NCBI GenBank assembly: GCA_963995525.1
Contig: OZ023211.1
Coordinates: forward strand, 60,472,487 to 60,536,486
Length of the DNA stretch: 64,000 bases
Reading direction: 5' to 3'
Source of the DNA: Escarpia spicata
Taxonomy: Eukaryota > Annelida > Polychaeta > Sabellida > Siboglinidae
Shown here in pieces: positions 47,895 through 58,767 of the stretch. The notes beneath the pieces are model-generated. The model made no database searches. It had not been told where the DNA came from and saw nothing but the letters and a program-made list of their open reading frames with translations. A program made the position numbers and the translations under genes. Positions within the stretch are counted from its first letter, which is position 1. Every line of letters begins with the position of its first letter.

Positions 47895-49200
47895 ACAGCA
47901 CAAATAAATCAGCAAAGAACAGTATGGAAAAGTGTTCTGAAGCTGAATATAAATGTGTTTGTTTAAATGCAAGGAGTTTAATAAACAAAAGAAATGAACT
48001 AAACATTATGGTAGAAGATACTGACCCTCACATAATAGGTATAACCGAATCATGGACCACCTCCGATATATCAGATGCCGAATTGGGACTGACAGGATAT
48101 GTAATGTTTAGGAAAGATAGAATAGGAAGAAAGGGAGGAGAAGTTATTTTATTTATGAAAGAATCTATCCAGGCTTATGAAAAAATTAGAAAGAGAAGCA
48201 GATTGCAAAGAAGCTGTTTGGTGTAATATAGTTACAGGAAACTCAACGTTAACGGTTGGGTTAGTTTATCGAAGTCCAAACATAAGCATAGGGAATGGTA
48301 TAATTAACTGGATAAAAAATGGCTGATTGACAAAAGACAACGTGTAGTAGTTGATGGGGAGGCTTCAAACTGGAAATCAGTTTTGAGTGGAGTACAACAG
48401 TACTGGGACCTAAATTATTATTAATGTATATCAACGATTTGGACGATGATATAACAAGCAACGTGTTGAAATTTCCGGCTGATAAAAAGTGTTTAGAAGG
48501 ATTAACAGTGATGGAGACAGCATTTACAAGATGATCTTGACTGGTTGATCAAATAGTCCGAAAAGTGGCAAATGCTGTTCAATTTTGGGAAATGTAATTG
48601 CAGCATTAAAGGGAAATAAAATCCTTGGATTAACTAGGCGAAATATATCGTATAAGGAAAATGAACTAATAATACCGCTGTACAAAACAATAGTTAGGCC
48701 TCAGTGGAAGCCATATCGCAAGGACAGATATGCTAGAAAGAGTACAGAGGAGAGCGACTAAAATGATACAAAAACTGAGGGATCTTAGTTATGAAATACG
48801 CCTAAAAGAATGTGGTTTAACAACACTAGAGACCAGGACATCGAGGAGAGATCAGATAGAAGTGTTTAAAATATTGAATGGTTATGAAAATATTGATAGA
48901 AATATTTTTTTATCAGTTAACTAAGACAGAAAGACTAGAGGACATGAAGTTACATTAGTAAATGAGCAGTGTAGATTAGATATAAGAAAGTTCTCATTTT
49001 TACAAAGGACTGTAAATGAATGGAACAGATTATTTGCTGATTGTGTGGATGCTAGTAGTGTGAATATGTTTAAAAATAAAAATCGAAACATACCTCAAAA
49101 GGGCGGGATACATGTACATAAAAGGGTTGGACTCTCGATAAGCTAAAGGGCTTCCTTGTCCATCTGCCATCTAGAGTTAATTCTCTGGGTGGCAATCTTG
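47895..49200 (+). mobile_element. CR1-like LINE, family A, copy 2 (1.4-kb internal deletion)
   Basis: The start of the endonuclease domain is present here and in no other copy in the window: KCVCLNARSLINKRNELNIM, HIIGITESWTTSDISDAELG, MFRKDRIGRKGGEVILF. At 48290/48291 the sequence jumps from the endonuclease (SPNISI) to the middle of the reverse transcriptase (GIINWIKNGWL in another frame). A second loss lies near 48600. The 3' part (ERVQRRATKMIQKLRDLSYE, KECGLTTLETRTSRR, NGYENIDRNIF) and the 3' UTR are retained. Confidence 0.87.
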
Positions 49201-49214
49201 TTAAATATGTAGAT

Positions 49215-49780
49215 ATATATATTAGGAATATGCAATTGGAGGTCCAAAAATGCATACGCATCTTAATAAAAATCAATCACGCGGGCCTAGACACGATGTT
49301 GGTTATGTCTGAACGGGGTATAAAAGTTGGCACGGCCCTACGTCACCACCAACCTTACCCCTGACGTGAACTACTTTCAGGTGCCGAAGATAAGGGGTAG
49401 TCGCATCAGTTCACAAATTAAAGTTTCTGGTGAGCCTCAACCCCCGAATATTTACCACGTAACGACGCCAGTGCACCTGGTTTGCATTATGTCTCTATAT
49501 ATGGACCTCAAACAGAGACTCAGACAAATTGTCTTTAGTAGAGAGAACGGTGGGAGCGGCGGAAGCACAAGTGATGGTGTGTGTAGCTGGTGATTTTAAT
49601 GCACGCGTGGGTACATCGGTGATAGGATAGGTGGTTTCGGAAGGGGAACAAGGAACCACGAGGGCTGGGCGTTGGTATAGTCGGTGATTCAATATGGGCT
49701 CACAGCGACCGGGTCGTTCTTCCGAAAGACGGAAATCCATAAAGTGTTTTATAGGAGTAAGACGGTTTATCACACATAAG
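49215..49780 (+). mobile_element. Endonuclease fragment of a second LINE type (also at 63466)
   Basis: Reads TPDVNYFQVPKIRGSRISSQ, then SLYMDLKQRLRQIVFSRE and, after a frameshift, VMVCVAGDFNARVGTSVIG. GDFNARVG is the metal-binding GDFN block of the LINE apurinic-type endonuclease. The first part includes AGACACGATGTTGGTTATGT. It is almost identical to 63466-64000, so it belongs to a duplicated block. The polymerase part is absent. Confidence 0.7.
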
Positions 49781-49804
49781 ACGGTTTATCACACATTTTG
49801 CAAA

Positions 49805-50105
49805 CATTGTCCACACTAGACAGACCTCCAGTCTAGTACTGGTCAAACGTTGTCCACACTAGACAGACCTCCAGTCTAGTACTGGTCAAACATTGTCCAC
49901 ACTAGACAGACCTCCAGTCTAGTACTGGTCAAACATTGTCCACACTAGACAGACCTCCAGTCTAATACTGGTCAAACATTGTCCACACTAGACAGACCTC
50001 CAGTCTAGTACTGGTCAAATATTGTCCACACTAGACAGACCTCCAGGCTAGTACTGGTCAAACATTGTCCACACTAGACAGACCTCCAGTCTAGTACTGG
50101 TCAAA
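49805..50105. repeat. 43-bp minisatellite, exactly seven units
   Basis: The unit begins CATTGTCCACACTAGACAGA and ends CTAGTACTGGTCAAA. The seven units differ by single bases only. Each carries an inverted pair ACTAGAC...GTCTAGT. The array lies 264 bp downstream of the stop codon of the SLC16-like gene. Confidence 0.93.
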
Positions 50106-50369
50106 CAGTCCAACTTGTACCCGGTCTTTCCCTTCCTTATACTGTCCGAAAACTGTAGCATAGGTAAAGCCATGACGTGTCACAGTTTTCTGCACTTTGT
50201 TCTTCTTGCTTGTCGCCAAGCTTTGAGACAAATATTCGATATGATTATACATCAAACGATGTGCACTGTGAAGCAACTGCGGCAGTCTCATCAGCCAACC
50301 AGGGACATTTTACTTGAAGTTGGCCATCTTGTTGCCGTTTTGTCGTCACTTGCGAAAAGCGTTTTCCTG

Positions 50370-53300
50370 TTAATTCGTTTGGCTATACAAGAGTGGCACC
50401 ACCCGGTGGGCTGGGGACCAGTCTATCTTATTGTCCGCCAACTGTAGCTGCTTTCTGGCCGATGACCAACAGTACGGACCCAGGATATTCAACGTGGCCG
50501 ATGCCATGAGCAACAGCCCGCAGAGAATGAACGATTCGTTCCAACTTCCGGTAGCGTCTCTTATGGAACCTACAATACCGCAAGGACACGTGTCACTGAA
50601 GCCAGTTCGTCCGGCGGATTTTAAGTCAAGACAAGGGCCGGTCATCAACACTGTCGTGTGGGTGTTTGTGTTTGTGTGTGTGTGTGCGTGTGTGTGTGTG
50701 TGCGTGTGTGCGTGCGTGTGTGTGCATGTGTGTGTATGCTAGTGCGCGTGTGAGTGTGCGTGTATGGGAGTGAGGACGTTGTTGTTGTTGTTGTTTTTGT
50801 TGTTGGTGTGGTGGTGGTGGTAGTTTGCGCGTGCGTGGCGTGGTGTGTGGCATGCGGTGTGCTTGACCGTGAAAGAATGCGTGTGTGTATGTGTGAGATA
50901 ATTGTAAATATTGCGGTCACGTGATCACGTTTGTGGGTTTGCAGTGGACAGAGATCATCATCATTATTAACTTTGATACTCATAAATCTGGTACGGCTAA
51001 ACGTAGCCCGATTGCACCCGTCAATGCGAATATGTTAGGCCTACTTACTAATGATGGCTGGGGAAACGAGAAAGGGCAAACATCCGCACAGATTCATGAC
51101 TCCGTACGCCGTCGACATAGTCTCCGCACCGAGTCCCTCGGCCAGCAACACGGGCGCCAGCGTTATGAACGACCCGGCGGCGAACGACATCACTACGCAG
51201 TCGGCCACCAGGAGGGGGTATGACGTCATCAACGGTGCGACACAGAACGCCAGACCGCACGCGAATATGGAGACCTACAAAGGACACGCAGCCACGCCCT
51301 ATGTTCAATAATCTGGTAGATGGTGCCACAAGGTTTCTCTCTGGTCTATATCAGAAATGCGTTTTATCGTGAATTAGACAATAACACAACGCAATATAGG
51401 GATTGGTGCTGTGACGTCCGGTTGAGCGGTTTTGTATACTTAGAGTCTCCGCTTAAAATCATTCTTTTTGTTGTTTCTGAAGTCATTAAAAGGATATCAC
51501 TAGACTATGTGTTTTTCTACATAGCACACAGATCAGTAAAACATATCAGCCGATGCCAAGCAAATTTAAATATTGTGTAACAATTCTCATTCCGCCAACT
51601 GTCTGCCATCTTTTTTCTTTAATTCCGGGTGGTGTTTTTTCCGGTTGCTTCCGGGTACGTGCAATTCACGCTAGAATCCAGGTAAGGTTGATTAATAGTA
51701 GGCCATATTATAGTTTAGGCCTAAGAGCACACTTAAGCAAGTAAACAAAGATATTCAGTTAAATAATAATAATATAAGATTATCCGATACCGAGATAGAA
51801 GTATTCTGCATGTTTTTGGTACTAACAGGGTTTTCGGCAGGAGTACAGACGCAGAGTTGTCTGGAGATTTCTTCCGCTTTACTTTGTTCACATACAGTCC
51901 TGCCTCCATGCACGTACTTCTATAGTACATGGCACGTATATTTAACCACACATAAGTGAGTATATAGATATTAAACAGGTAGGAAAAGATATAGGTAGAG
52001 TAAATATTCTGACAAGTAAAGTAAAGATTTAGCCGGAAACAGGTACACATGGCAACTGCAAAAGGGCAGAAGGGTGCCAGCCAAAGTACACAAGTAAATA
52101 CGTATGATGTCTGCCTAAAAGATGTCAAGGGGAAACACAAAGCCCTGGCTTGTGAAATTTGTGAAAAATGGTACCATATTCACTGCCAGAACATATCGGA
52201 ACAAGTTTATGAATTTCTTGTGAAAGAAGGAAACAGTGTTCACTGGTTCTGTGATAAATGCAATGACGCAGCAGCTAAAATCTATGAAATGGTTTGCGCT
52301 GTAACGGAACAACAGGACGAGATAGAGACTAAAGTAGACTCTGGAAAAAGCACAGGGCGTGGAAGAAATAACTACGAACAAAGGAATGGAAAGACTACCT
52401 AGATTACACGAAAGCTAGGAACCAAGCAAGAAGAGCTACTCGACAGGCAGTCCACACACTTGAGCAGTCCATTGCATTTCTGGAACTATGCACGGTCAAA
52501 TATGAAAACAAGACCAATAGTAGCTGATCTCCAAAAGGAAGATACTGCAGAACTAACAACTACATACAAAGAGAAGGCAGAGGTCCTAAGTAACTTCTTT
52601 AGTGATGTTTTTATTAGGGAAGACTTGTCAAAAGTAGCAACAGCTGAGGATCAACACCGTAGATTATATCAACTTCACCACTCAAGATGTTGAGAAAAGA
52701 CTGGGAGATCTAAAAACTGGGAAATCACCATGACCTGATGGTATACACCCCGTGTACTAAAGGAACTCGCGAAGGAACTGAAAATGCCATTTTACATCAT
52801 ATTCAGGAAGTCCTTGAATACAGGCATATTATCACAAGTTTGGAAAATTGCGAATATGTCATCAATTTACAAGAAAGGCAGTAGGCATTTAGCAGCAATT
52901 TACAGGCCGGTTTGTACAGTCATGGAATCGTTGGTTAAGGATGCATTCATAACACACATGGAAACTAAGAAGTTAATTGCAGACCAGCAGCAGGATTTCA
53001 AGAAGGCTATTGACTCTGTACCGCATCAGAGACTACTTTCAATGTTAAATGGATATGGAAAGGAAAACTACTGAAATGGATAGGAGCATTCACCTGTCGC
53101 AAGAAAAGGGTCTTAGTCAATGGTGTATCATCCTCCTGTTTAGATGTTTTGATTGTGATACCCCAGGGAAGTGCTATTGGTACTGTTCTTGTTTATATTG
53201 TATATTTATGATATAACAAATGTAGTAGAATTTGGCATGAAGTCTTGTTCATATGACACAAAAAATATACCACGAAATTTCAACATGACAAGATTTCTTA

Positions 53301-54093
53301 GATCTGCAGAAAGACCTAGACCAATTACAGAAATGCGCTGAAAAGTGGCATTTACACTTTCACCCGGACAAATGCAGAGTTATGAGAACTGGACATGGGC
53401 ACCCAGAATTTAACTACACCTTGACTACAACAGCAGGTACTAATCCTTTGGAGTGTAGCCGGGTCGAGAAAGATCCAGGTTGATGATCAGCTGAGATTCA
53501 CACAACATGTCCAAAAGGCTGTATCTGATACAAACAAGTTGCTGGGTGTAATCCTTCGTACGTATCAATATCTAGACAAGACAACCTTTCTCCATCTTTA
53601 TAAGGGACTTGTCGGACCTACTTTGGTCTCCACAGTATCAGTACGATATTGATGCTCTGGAGGCTGTCCAAAGAAGAGCGACACGAATGGTGCCAGAATT
53701 ATAATATTACGATTATGAAACAAGATTAAAGGTCTTAAGCGTATCAACGTTGACATATCGTGGATTAAGGGGAGACGTTATTTAATGTTTATAAATTCTT
53801 GAATGGCATATTTACTTGCATGCACACTCTGTTTAACATGGACTTGTACGAAGGAACACGGGGGCATTCTTTAAAGTTGTATACAAACAGGCGTAAACGA
53901 GAACTAAGGAAACACTTCTTTAGCGAGAGAGTAATTGATGTATGGAAAACCCGAAGCCAACTCCAACTGTCGATGCACTGAAGAACCGACTCGATATATC
54001 ATGGATGCACCAGCCTATCAAATTCAATTATAAAGCAACGTTGGTGAAAGAGCGGTACACAGGCAAATTTACTTGAAGACCGAAGAGGATGTG

Positions 54094-54138
<45 letters not shown>

Positions 54139-57100
54139 GCGTGCGTGCGTGTGTGTACCTACATCATTTTTTTTCATTTAGTATTTTCAAATAAATAATG
54201 CGTTGTTTAATGTTATGTTATGTTATGTTATATGACAATGTTGCAGATGTATTCATGTACGTTTGTAAAGTGAAAATTATGACTCTAAATTAACGGGTAT
54301 GTTATGTTGTATTGTGATGAACACACACGTCCACACACTCAATTTTTTTTAACACGATGGCCTACATTTATAAGAAGGCCAGTGTAGCATTTTCAAAACA
54401 CTCACCTTGGAAAACACCACGGTAATCTTTTCAATTTAATTTGAGTGTTTTCAAATTAATTTCAAGACATTACCGTAGCATTTTCCAAAAGTGAGAGTTT
54501 TGACATTCTTACACGAAATTCTATAGGATTTTCAAAACACTACCTGACTTGAAGATAGCCCACCTGGAAGATGTGTCGTTTGCGGAAGAGGTTCAAGTCA
54601 GCGAAGCCACCGATGCTGAGTCGAGAGACGAGATCAGCGACGCCGACAATGGAGATGATCCAGGCAGCGTCCGCCTTGGAGACGCCGAGTCGCTGCGTGT
54701 GCGACGGAAGGATGTTAAAGATGTTCGAGAAACTACTGTCAGCGACGTACAACGGCACTGCGTAGAGATACAACAGCGGATTCCGCAGCACATGCCAATC
54801 GAAGACAGATATCTTTCTTGTGTGGATATATTTACTGTGTAGGCAGTATTCGGATGACATATTCGCTGATTGGACGTTGTTGTTATCGCAACGTGCGAGA
54901 TCTGTATCCGGGAACTCGACGCTGACGACGCTGACGATGCTAACAAAGTTTTGGTCGTGTCGTGTGCAGCTGCTACATTTGGCGCCAAAATGCCTGGTTG
55001 GCTTCCGTTGATATCTCGTCAGGTAGAACGTGGCGGGCCGGAATAGCATGCCGCACACGCACAGGTTGAAGGAGACCCCGGCCATTACGAGAAACGCACC
55101 GTTCAGTCCGTAGCGGGTCAGCGCCAGTCGGACCAGTGGCGGCAGAACGAACGCTCCGACGCTACTTCCGGCAAAGCACACACCCACGGCAAAAGTGCGC
55201 TTCTTGACGAAATACCGACCTACGGCTACAATACTGGGCGAATACGCCAAACTGCTTCCGACACCTAGGAAGAAAAGAAACATACACTTATCAAAATGTG
55301 GCACACGGTAACCAGAAATGTGTGCCAAATTTACTGAATTTTGTATAATGGCCAAACGAAAACAATAGTCACGTTGTTGTTTTAATGTGTAACCGTCCAT
55401 TCCTGATGCTAACATTGCAACGAAACACAATTCAGATTAGGCCAACATAATATAGGAGATATATCATTTCATGCACCGGACTTGGATTCTCGTGATGAGT
55501 TTATGCCGCAAGAGAACTGAAATAACAGCATACGCATACCTCCCAAGAAACCGTAGGTGAAGTAAAGAAACTCGACGCTTGTGGCATACGCGCTCAACAT
55601 GAATCCGGCGGTGCTGATGAGGCCCCCGCAGATCACCACGTCGCGGGTGTTGAACATGTTCACCAAGGTGTTTGCTGGAATGGCTGCAAAATAATTACTC
55701 CGTCGAATCACACGCGAACAAGGTTTTTAAGTCAACTCACATACACCCGCGCGTGCATGCGGACGCAAATGTATACGCACTTACAAGCACGCACGAACGC
55801 ATGCCCGTACCTTTGCAATACCTATTAGTATACTAGACAATGTACATGTGTACACAAATGCATGTACAGTATTTCTTAAGTATATCCCATTTTTTTAACA
55901 TTATAAATTATTTGATTAACTATGAACTGTATTATTTTGTATTGGAAAGATAAGCATATTGATTGATTGACTGATTTATAGAAATGTCACCAAAGACCAT
56001 AATATATATATACATATTATGCTCTTTATAATGTATATACACATACATATATATAACGTATGTGTGTATGTATATACATACATGCATACATACATACATA
56101 CATACATACATACATACATACATACATACATACATACATACATACATACAAACATACATATATACACACTTTCATACGTACATACATACATACATACATA
56201 CATTCATACGTACATACATACATACATGCACCTTATATTAAATAAAATACGGTCACACCGATGTGTAATAGTTAGATCAGTCAACGTTACATGTATTCAA
56301 GTTGACGAAACACATAATAATAACATTAGTTATGGTTCCATTAATTCACTCTTTTTATTAATTAACACTTACCGTTAAGTAAGAGGAGACACGAAAACAT
56401 GGCGGGTATCCAAGATATGGCACCCGACGTGACGTCATACTTGTCTTGTATCTCAACGAAGAAGACCCCGAAAGCCCTCAGCCCTCCGCCAACGACGACA
56501 AATTGCACCATAAAGCCACCTGAAGTCAAAGTTAAAACCTGGACGAACATGCAGACTGTATATACCAGTGATTCAAAACAGTACAACTATTTAACTCGAT
56601 CCCTATTTGCAGAATCACAAGTTAAAGTTAAAATTCTTTTTTTTTAAGTAACGATGTATAGGCACTACACATCGGTTGGCATTCCGAGTTTAGGAGTCTC
56701 GTCAAATGAGTCACGCTTTTACATTACACGTAAATCAAATATGTTAATTAGTATTGGCAAATAACACCCAGTAACCTAACATGTATATAGATCGTTTGCA
56801 AGCATAACCTTAGTTGCCGTTGATTTTTAAGATAACATGCCTTCATGCACCGCTTACATGATATCAGAACTACATGGAAGTGGTATATTTCACTTGACCT
56901 GTTATTCCAGTACAACGTTGACGGACGCTAGTACAATCTATTAAATTCGATACTATCAACACGGCGAAGCATATACATTGGTCTATGGATAGGCATTGGG
57001 ACGTTTTGTTATTATTAACCATCAAATAGGTACAGTACATTAGATAATGTCAATGTGACCCTCTATTTTGTTAATATGACTGCGAATATTTCTCACCGAG

Positions 57101-57226
57101 CAAACACATCCAAGCCCATCCCTTGTCTTTTGGTATGGCGCGTTCGCATTCGTCTCCGAATTCCAAGTAAGTTGACTTCGTGTCCTCCTTAAGTTTTTTC
57201 GTTGCCTTTTGTCTGTCTTTCGCCAT
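50370..57226 (-). CDS. SLC16 (monocarboxylate-transporter-like) MFS protein, six exons, 515 aa
   Basis: Twelve-helix major facilitator of the plasma or organelle membrane; the SLC16 family moves monocarboxylates, some with H+, thyroid hormone or aromatic amino acids. Exons: 57226-57097, 56519-56373, 55683-55540, 55264-54564, 51274-51049, 50569-50370 (TAA). All borders are AG/GT and phases join without error, 1548 nt in total. The start has MAKDRQKATKKLKEDTKSTY and then IPKDKGWAWMCLLGG, the family signature before helix 1. Further family features: GLRAFGVFFVEIQDKYD with GAISWIPA (helices 1-2), VGSSLAYSPSIVAVGRYFVK and KKRTFAVGVCFAGSSVGAF (helices 4-5), an 80-residue cytosolic loop, VGVADLVSRLSIGGFAD (helices 7-8), and IRDATGSWNESFILCG before helix 12. 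Substrate cannot be told. No basigin-type partner is nearby. Intron 5 (51275-54563) holds a LINE remnant. Confidence 0.92.
50660..50905. repeat. TG-rich and GTT-rich simple repeats in SLC16-like intron 5' of the last exon
   Basis: Imperfect TG/CG dinucleotides (50660-50765), then GTT triplets (50777-50805) and GGTGGTGGT. All lie in the intron between exons 5 and 6 of the SLC16-like gene. Confidence 0.85.
52049..53985 (+). mobile_element. Degraded CR1-like LINE with PHD-finger ORF1 (family B)
   Basis: ORF1 (52049-52402) reads KHKALACEICEKWYHIHCQN and SVHWFCDKCND, a PHD-finger-like zinc motif (C-x2-C...H-x2-C...C-x2-C) found in the first ORF of several CR1-group LINEs. The first cysteine pair is damaged (CLKD). 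The endonuclease is missing. The sequence resumes with KDYLDYTKARNQARRATRQA and AEVLSNFFSDVFIREDLSK, then reverse-transcriptase pieces (LNTGILSQVWKIANMSSIYK; PHQRLLSMLN; CAEKWHLHFHPDKC) and the C-terminal NGIFTCMHTLFNMDLYEGTR, all broken by stops and shifts. It is old and antisense inside intron 5 of the SLC16-like gene. Confidence 0.8.
54089..54157. repeat. TG/CG simple repeat
   Basis: GTGTGTGT followed by GTGCGTGC units, directly after the family B LINE remnant. ATGTT pentamers follow at 54209-54232. Confidence 0.9.
54380..54545. repeat. TAGTGTTTT-type palindromic cluster next to SLC16-like exon 4
   Basis: AAAACACCACGGTAATCTTT, ACATTACCGTAGCATTTTC and CAAAACACTACC are diverged forms of the palindrome at 43978-44090. 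The cluster ends about 20 bp before the exon 4 donor (54563-54562), inside the intron. Confidence 0.6.
56030..56230. repeat. (CATA)n microsatellite in SLC16-like intron 2
   Basis: About 18 CATA units at 56080-56150 and further units at 56175-56226, bordered by TATG-rich sequence. Tyr/Ile/His open frames over it are repeat translations. Confidence 0.92.
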
Positions 57227-58440
57227 CGGTTTCAATTGTTCTGATAAACGTAGGTAAACAGAATGACTACCTTGCTACGTTGTGATCGCCGGTGACACAA
57301 TTTGTGCAATCCAGTTGAATATATTACACGGGAAAGTGGTCGGTAAACTGACCATCTATGCAAACGGTATTTACCGTCCGTGCAAAAAAACTACGGTGAG
57401 AAGATATAAATTATATCGTAGTAATTATGATTGTTGCGTACGTACTCAATAGAACTTTGCTTTACGTTGCGTTCTACGAAAACATTCTGGGCACGCACAA
57501 CGAGGGCAGATCTTATTGAAATTCAATCTGGTCAAATTAACAAGGGACACCTGTCCAAACATCATCTTACAAAATGAAAAGTAAACGCGCCACAAAGCTA
57601 ACGTGTTACTGTACATTTTGCGGTTGACTGAACCCGAAGCAATTACAGAACAATGAAACCCCATACGGGTTTCTGCTTTCTCATTCTCTTTACATTTTAA
57701 CAATGGACGCAACAAATGTATATCTGACTCTCTTTACATAATATTCGGCAACAAAACGTCAAACGTTTACATTTATTTATTTTTCCACATCTTTACACAT
57801 TCGTACAGGTCACAGTTCAACACGTTTACGTCTCCAATTTGAACATCTTTGTAGAAGACACAAAAGGTGTACGTCTCTGAAACTCTTTAAACCTTTATAG
57901 AGTACACGGAATGTGTATGTATATATCTGGCTTTGCATACACAGCGAGGACACAACACAACGTGTATGTACCCGACTATAATCATGTACACATTCAATTC
58001 CTTATAGCAACAATGTCCCACAATACCTGTGTCCTAGCCGGCGGGCTTGTTGTGTTACTGCAGCAGATCTGCCACTCCTCTTTGTCAAACTCTCGTCTTC
58101 ACTTTGTTCCGACATTTGCATTGAGCACAAACAGACTTGAAGATCAGCGCCTGTTCTTGATTTGATAAGCGCTAAGTCTATATACTCGGCCTCGTTGTTT
58201 CGTAATTACAACTTAGATCCATTCTTTGCTTCTCTGTGATGCGCTCATTTCTGATCGAACGTTGTGTTAAACTGTTTTCGGATATGCGAAATTAGAAACA
58301 ATATATTCGCGATACCAACAGTGTACAATTGTCAATAATGTGTTGTGCGTTTGGCTTCAGTCGTATAATATGTAGTCAGAATCTTAGCAAACCAAATATT
58401 TGAATGCAGTAGGCTACTACTGTTTGACAGGACTGAATTG
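57227..58440 (-). other. Upstream flank of the SLC16-like gene
   Basis: No exon or clear core promoter could be assigned. AT-rich, with short ORFs only. The transcription start should lie somewhere here. Confidence 0.4.
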
Positions 58441-58454
58441 GTGGACATGTATAT

Positions 58455-58461
58455 TGTATTC

Positions 58462-58509
<48 letters not shown>

Positions 58510-58660
58510 CAAACGCTTTTAGCAGTCTTGGGGACTGGATACTGCGCTATATAGGAACTAACTTATATATATATATATACATATATATTATATATATGTA
58601 TATATATATATATATACATATTATATATATATATATATATATACATATATATATTACCAC
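58455..58660. repeat. (TA)n arrays, self-complementary
   Basis: Three TA tracts (58468-58508, 58566-58615 and 58622-58653) separated by short unique pieces. Each is able to fold on itself. Confidence 0.93.
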
Positions 58661-58767
58661 TGTAACAGGATTTCCCCTAAAATCTCGTAAGAGAGAATTA
58701 AATAAAGATCGGTATTAAACTAACAAATTTTCCAAAAGTAAAATATTTAACAAGATTAAACAAGATC

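Noticed and set aside
54540..55011. Several short + and - frames over this stretch
   Set aside because: Shadows of exon 4 of the SLC16-like gene (55264-54564), which is open for 233 codons with clear family motifs.
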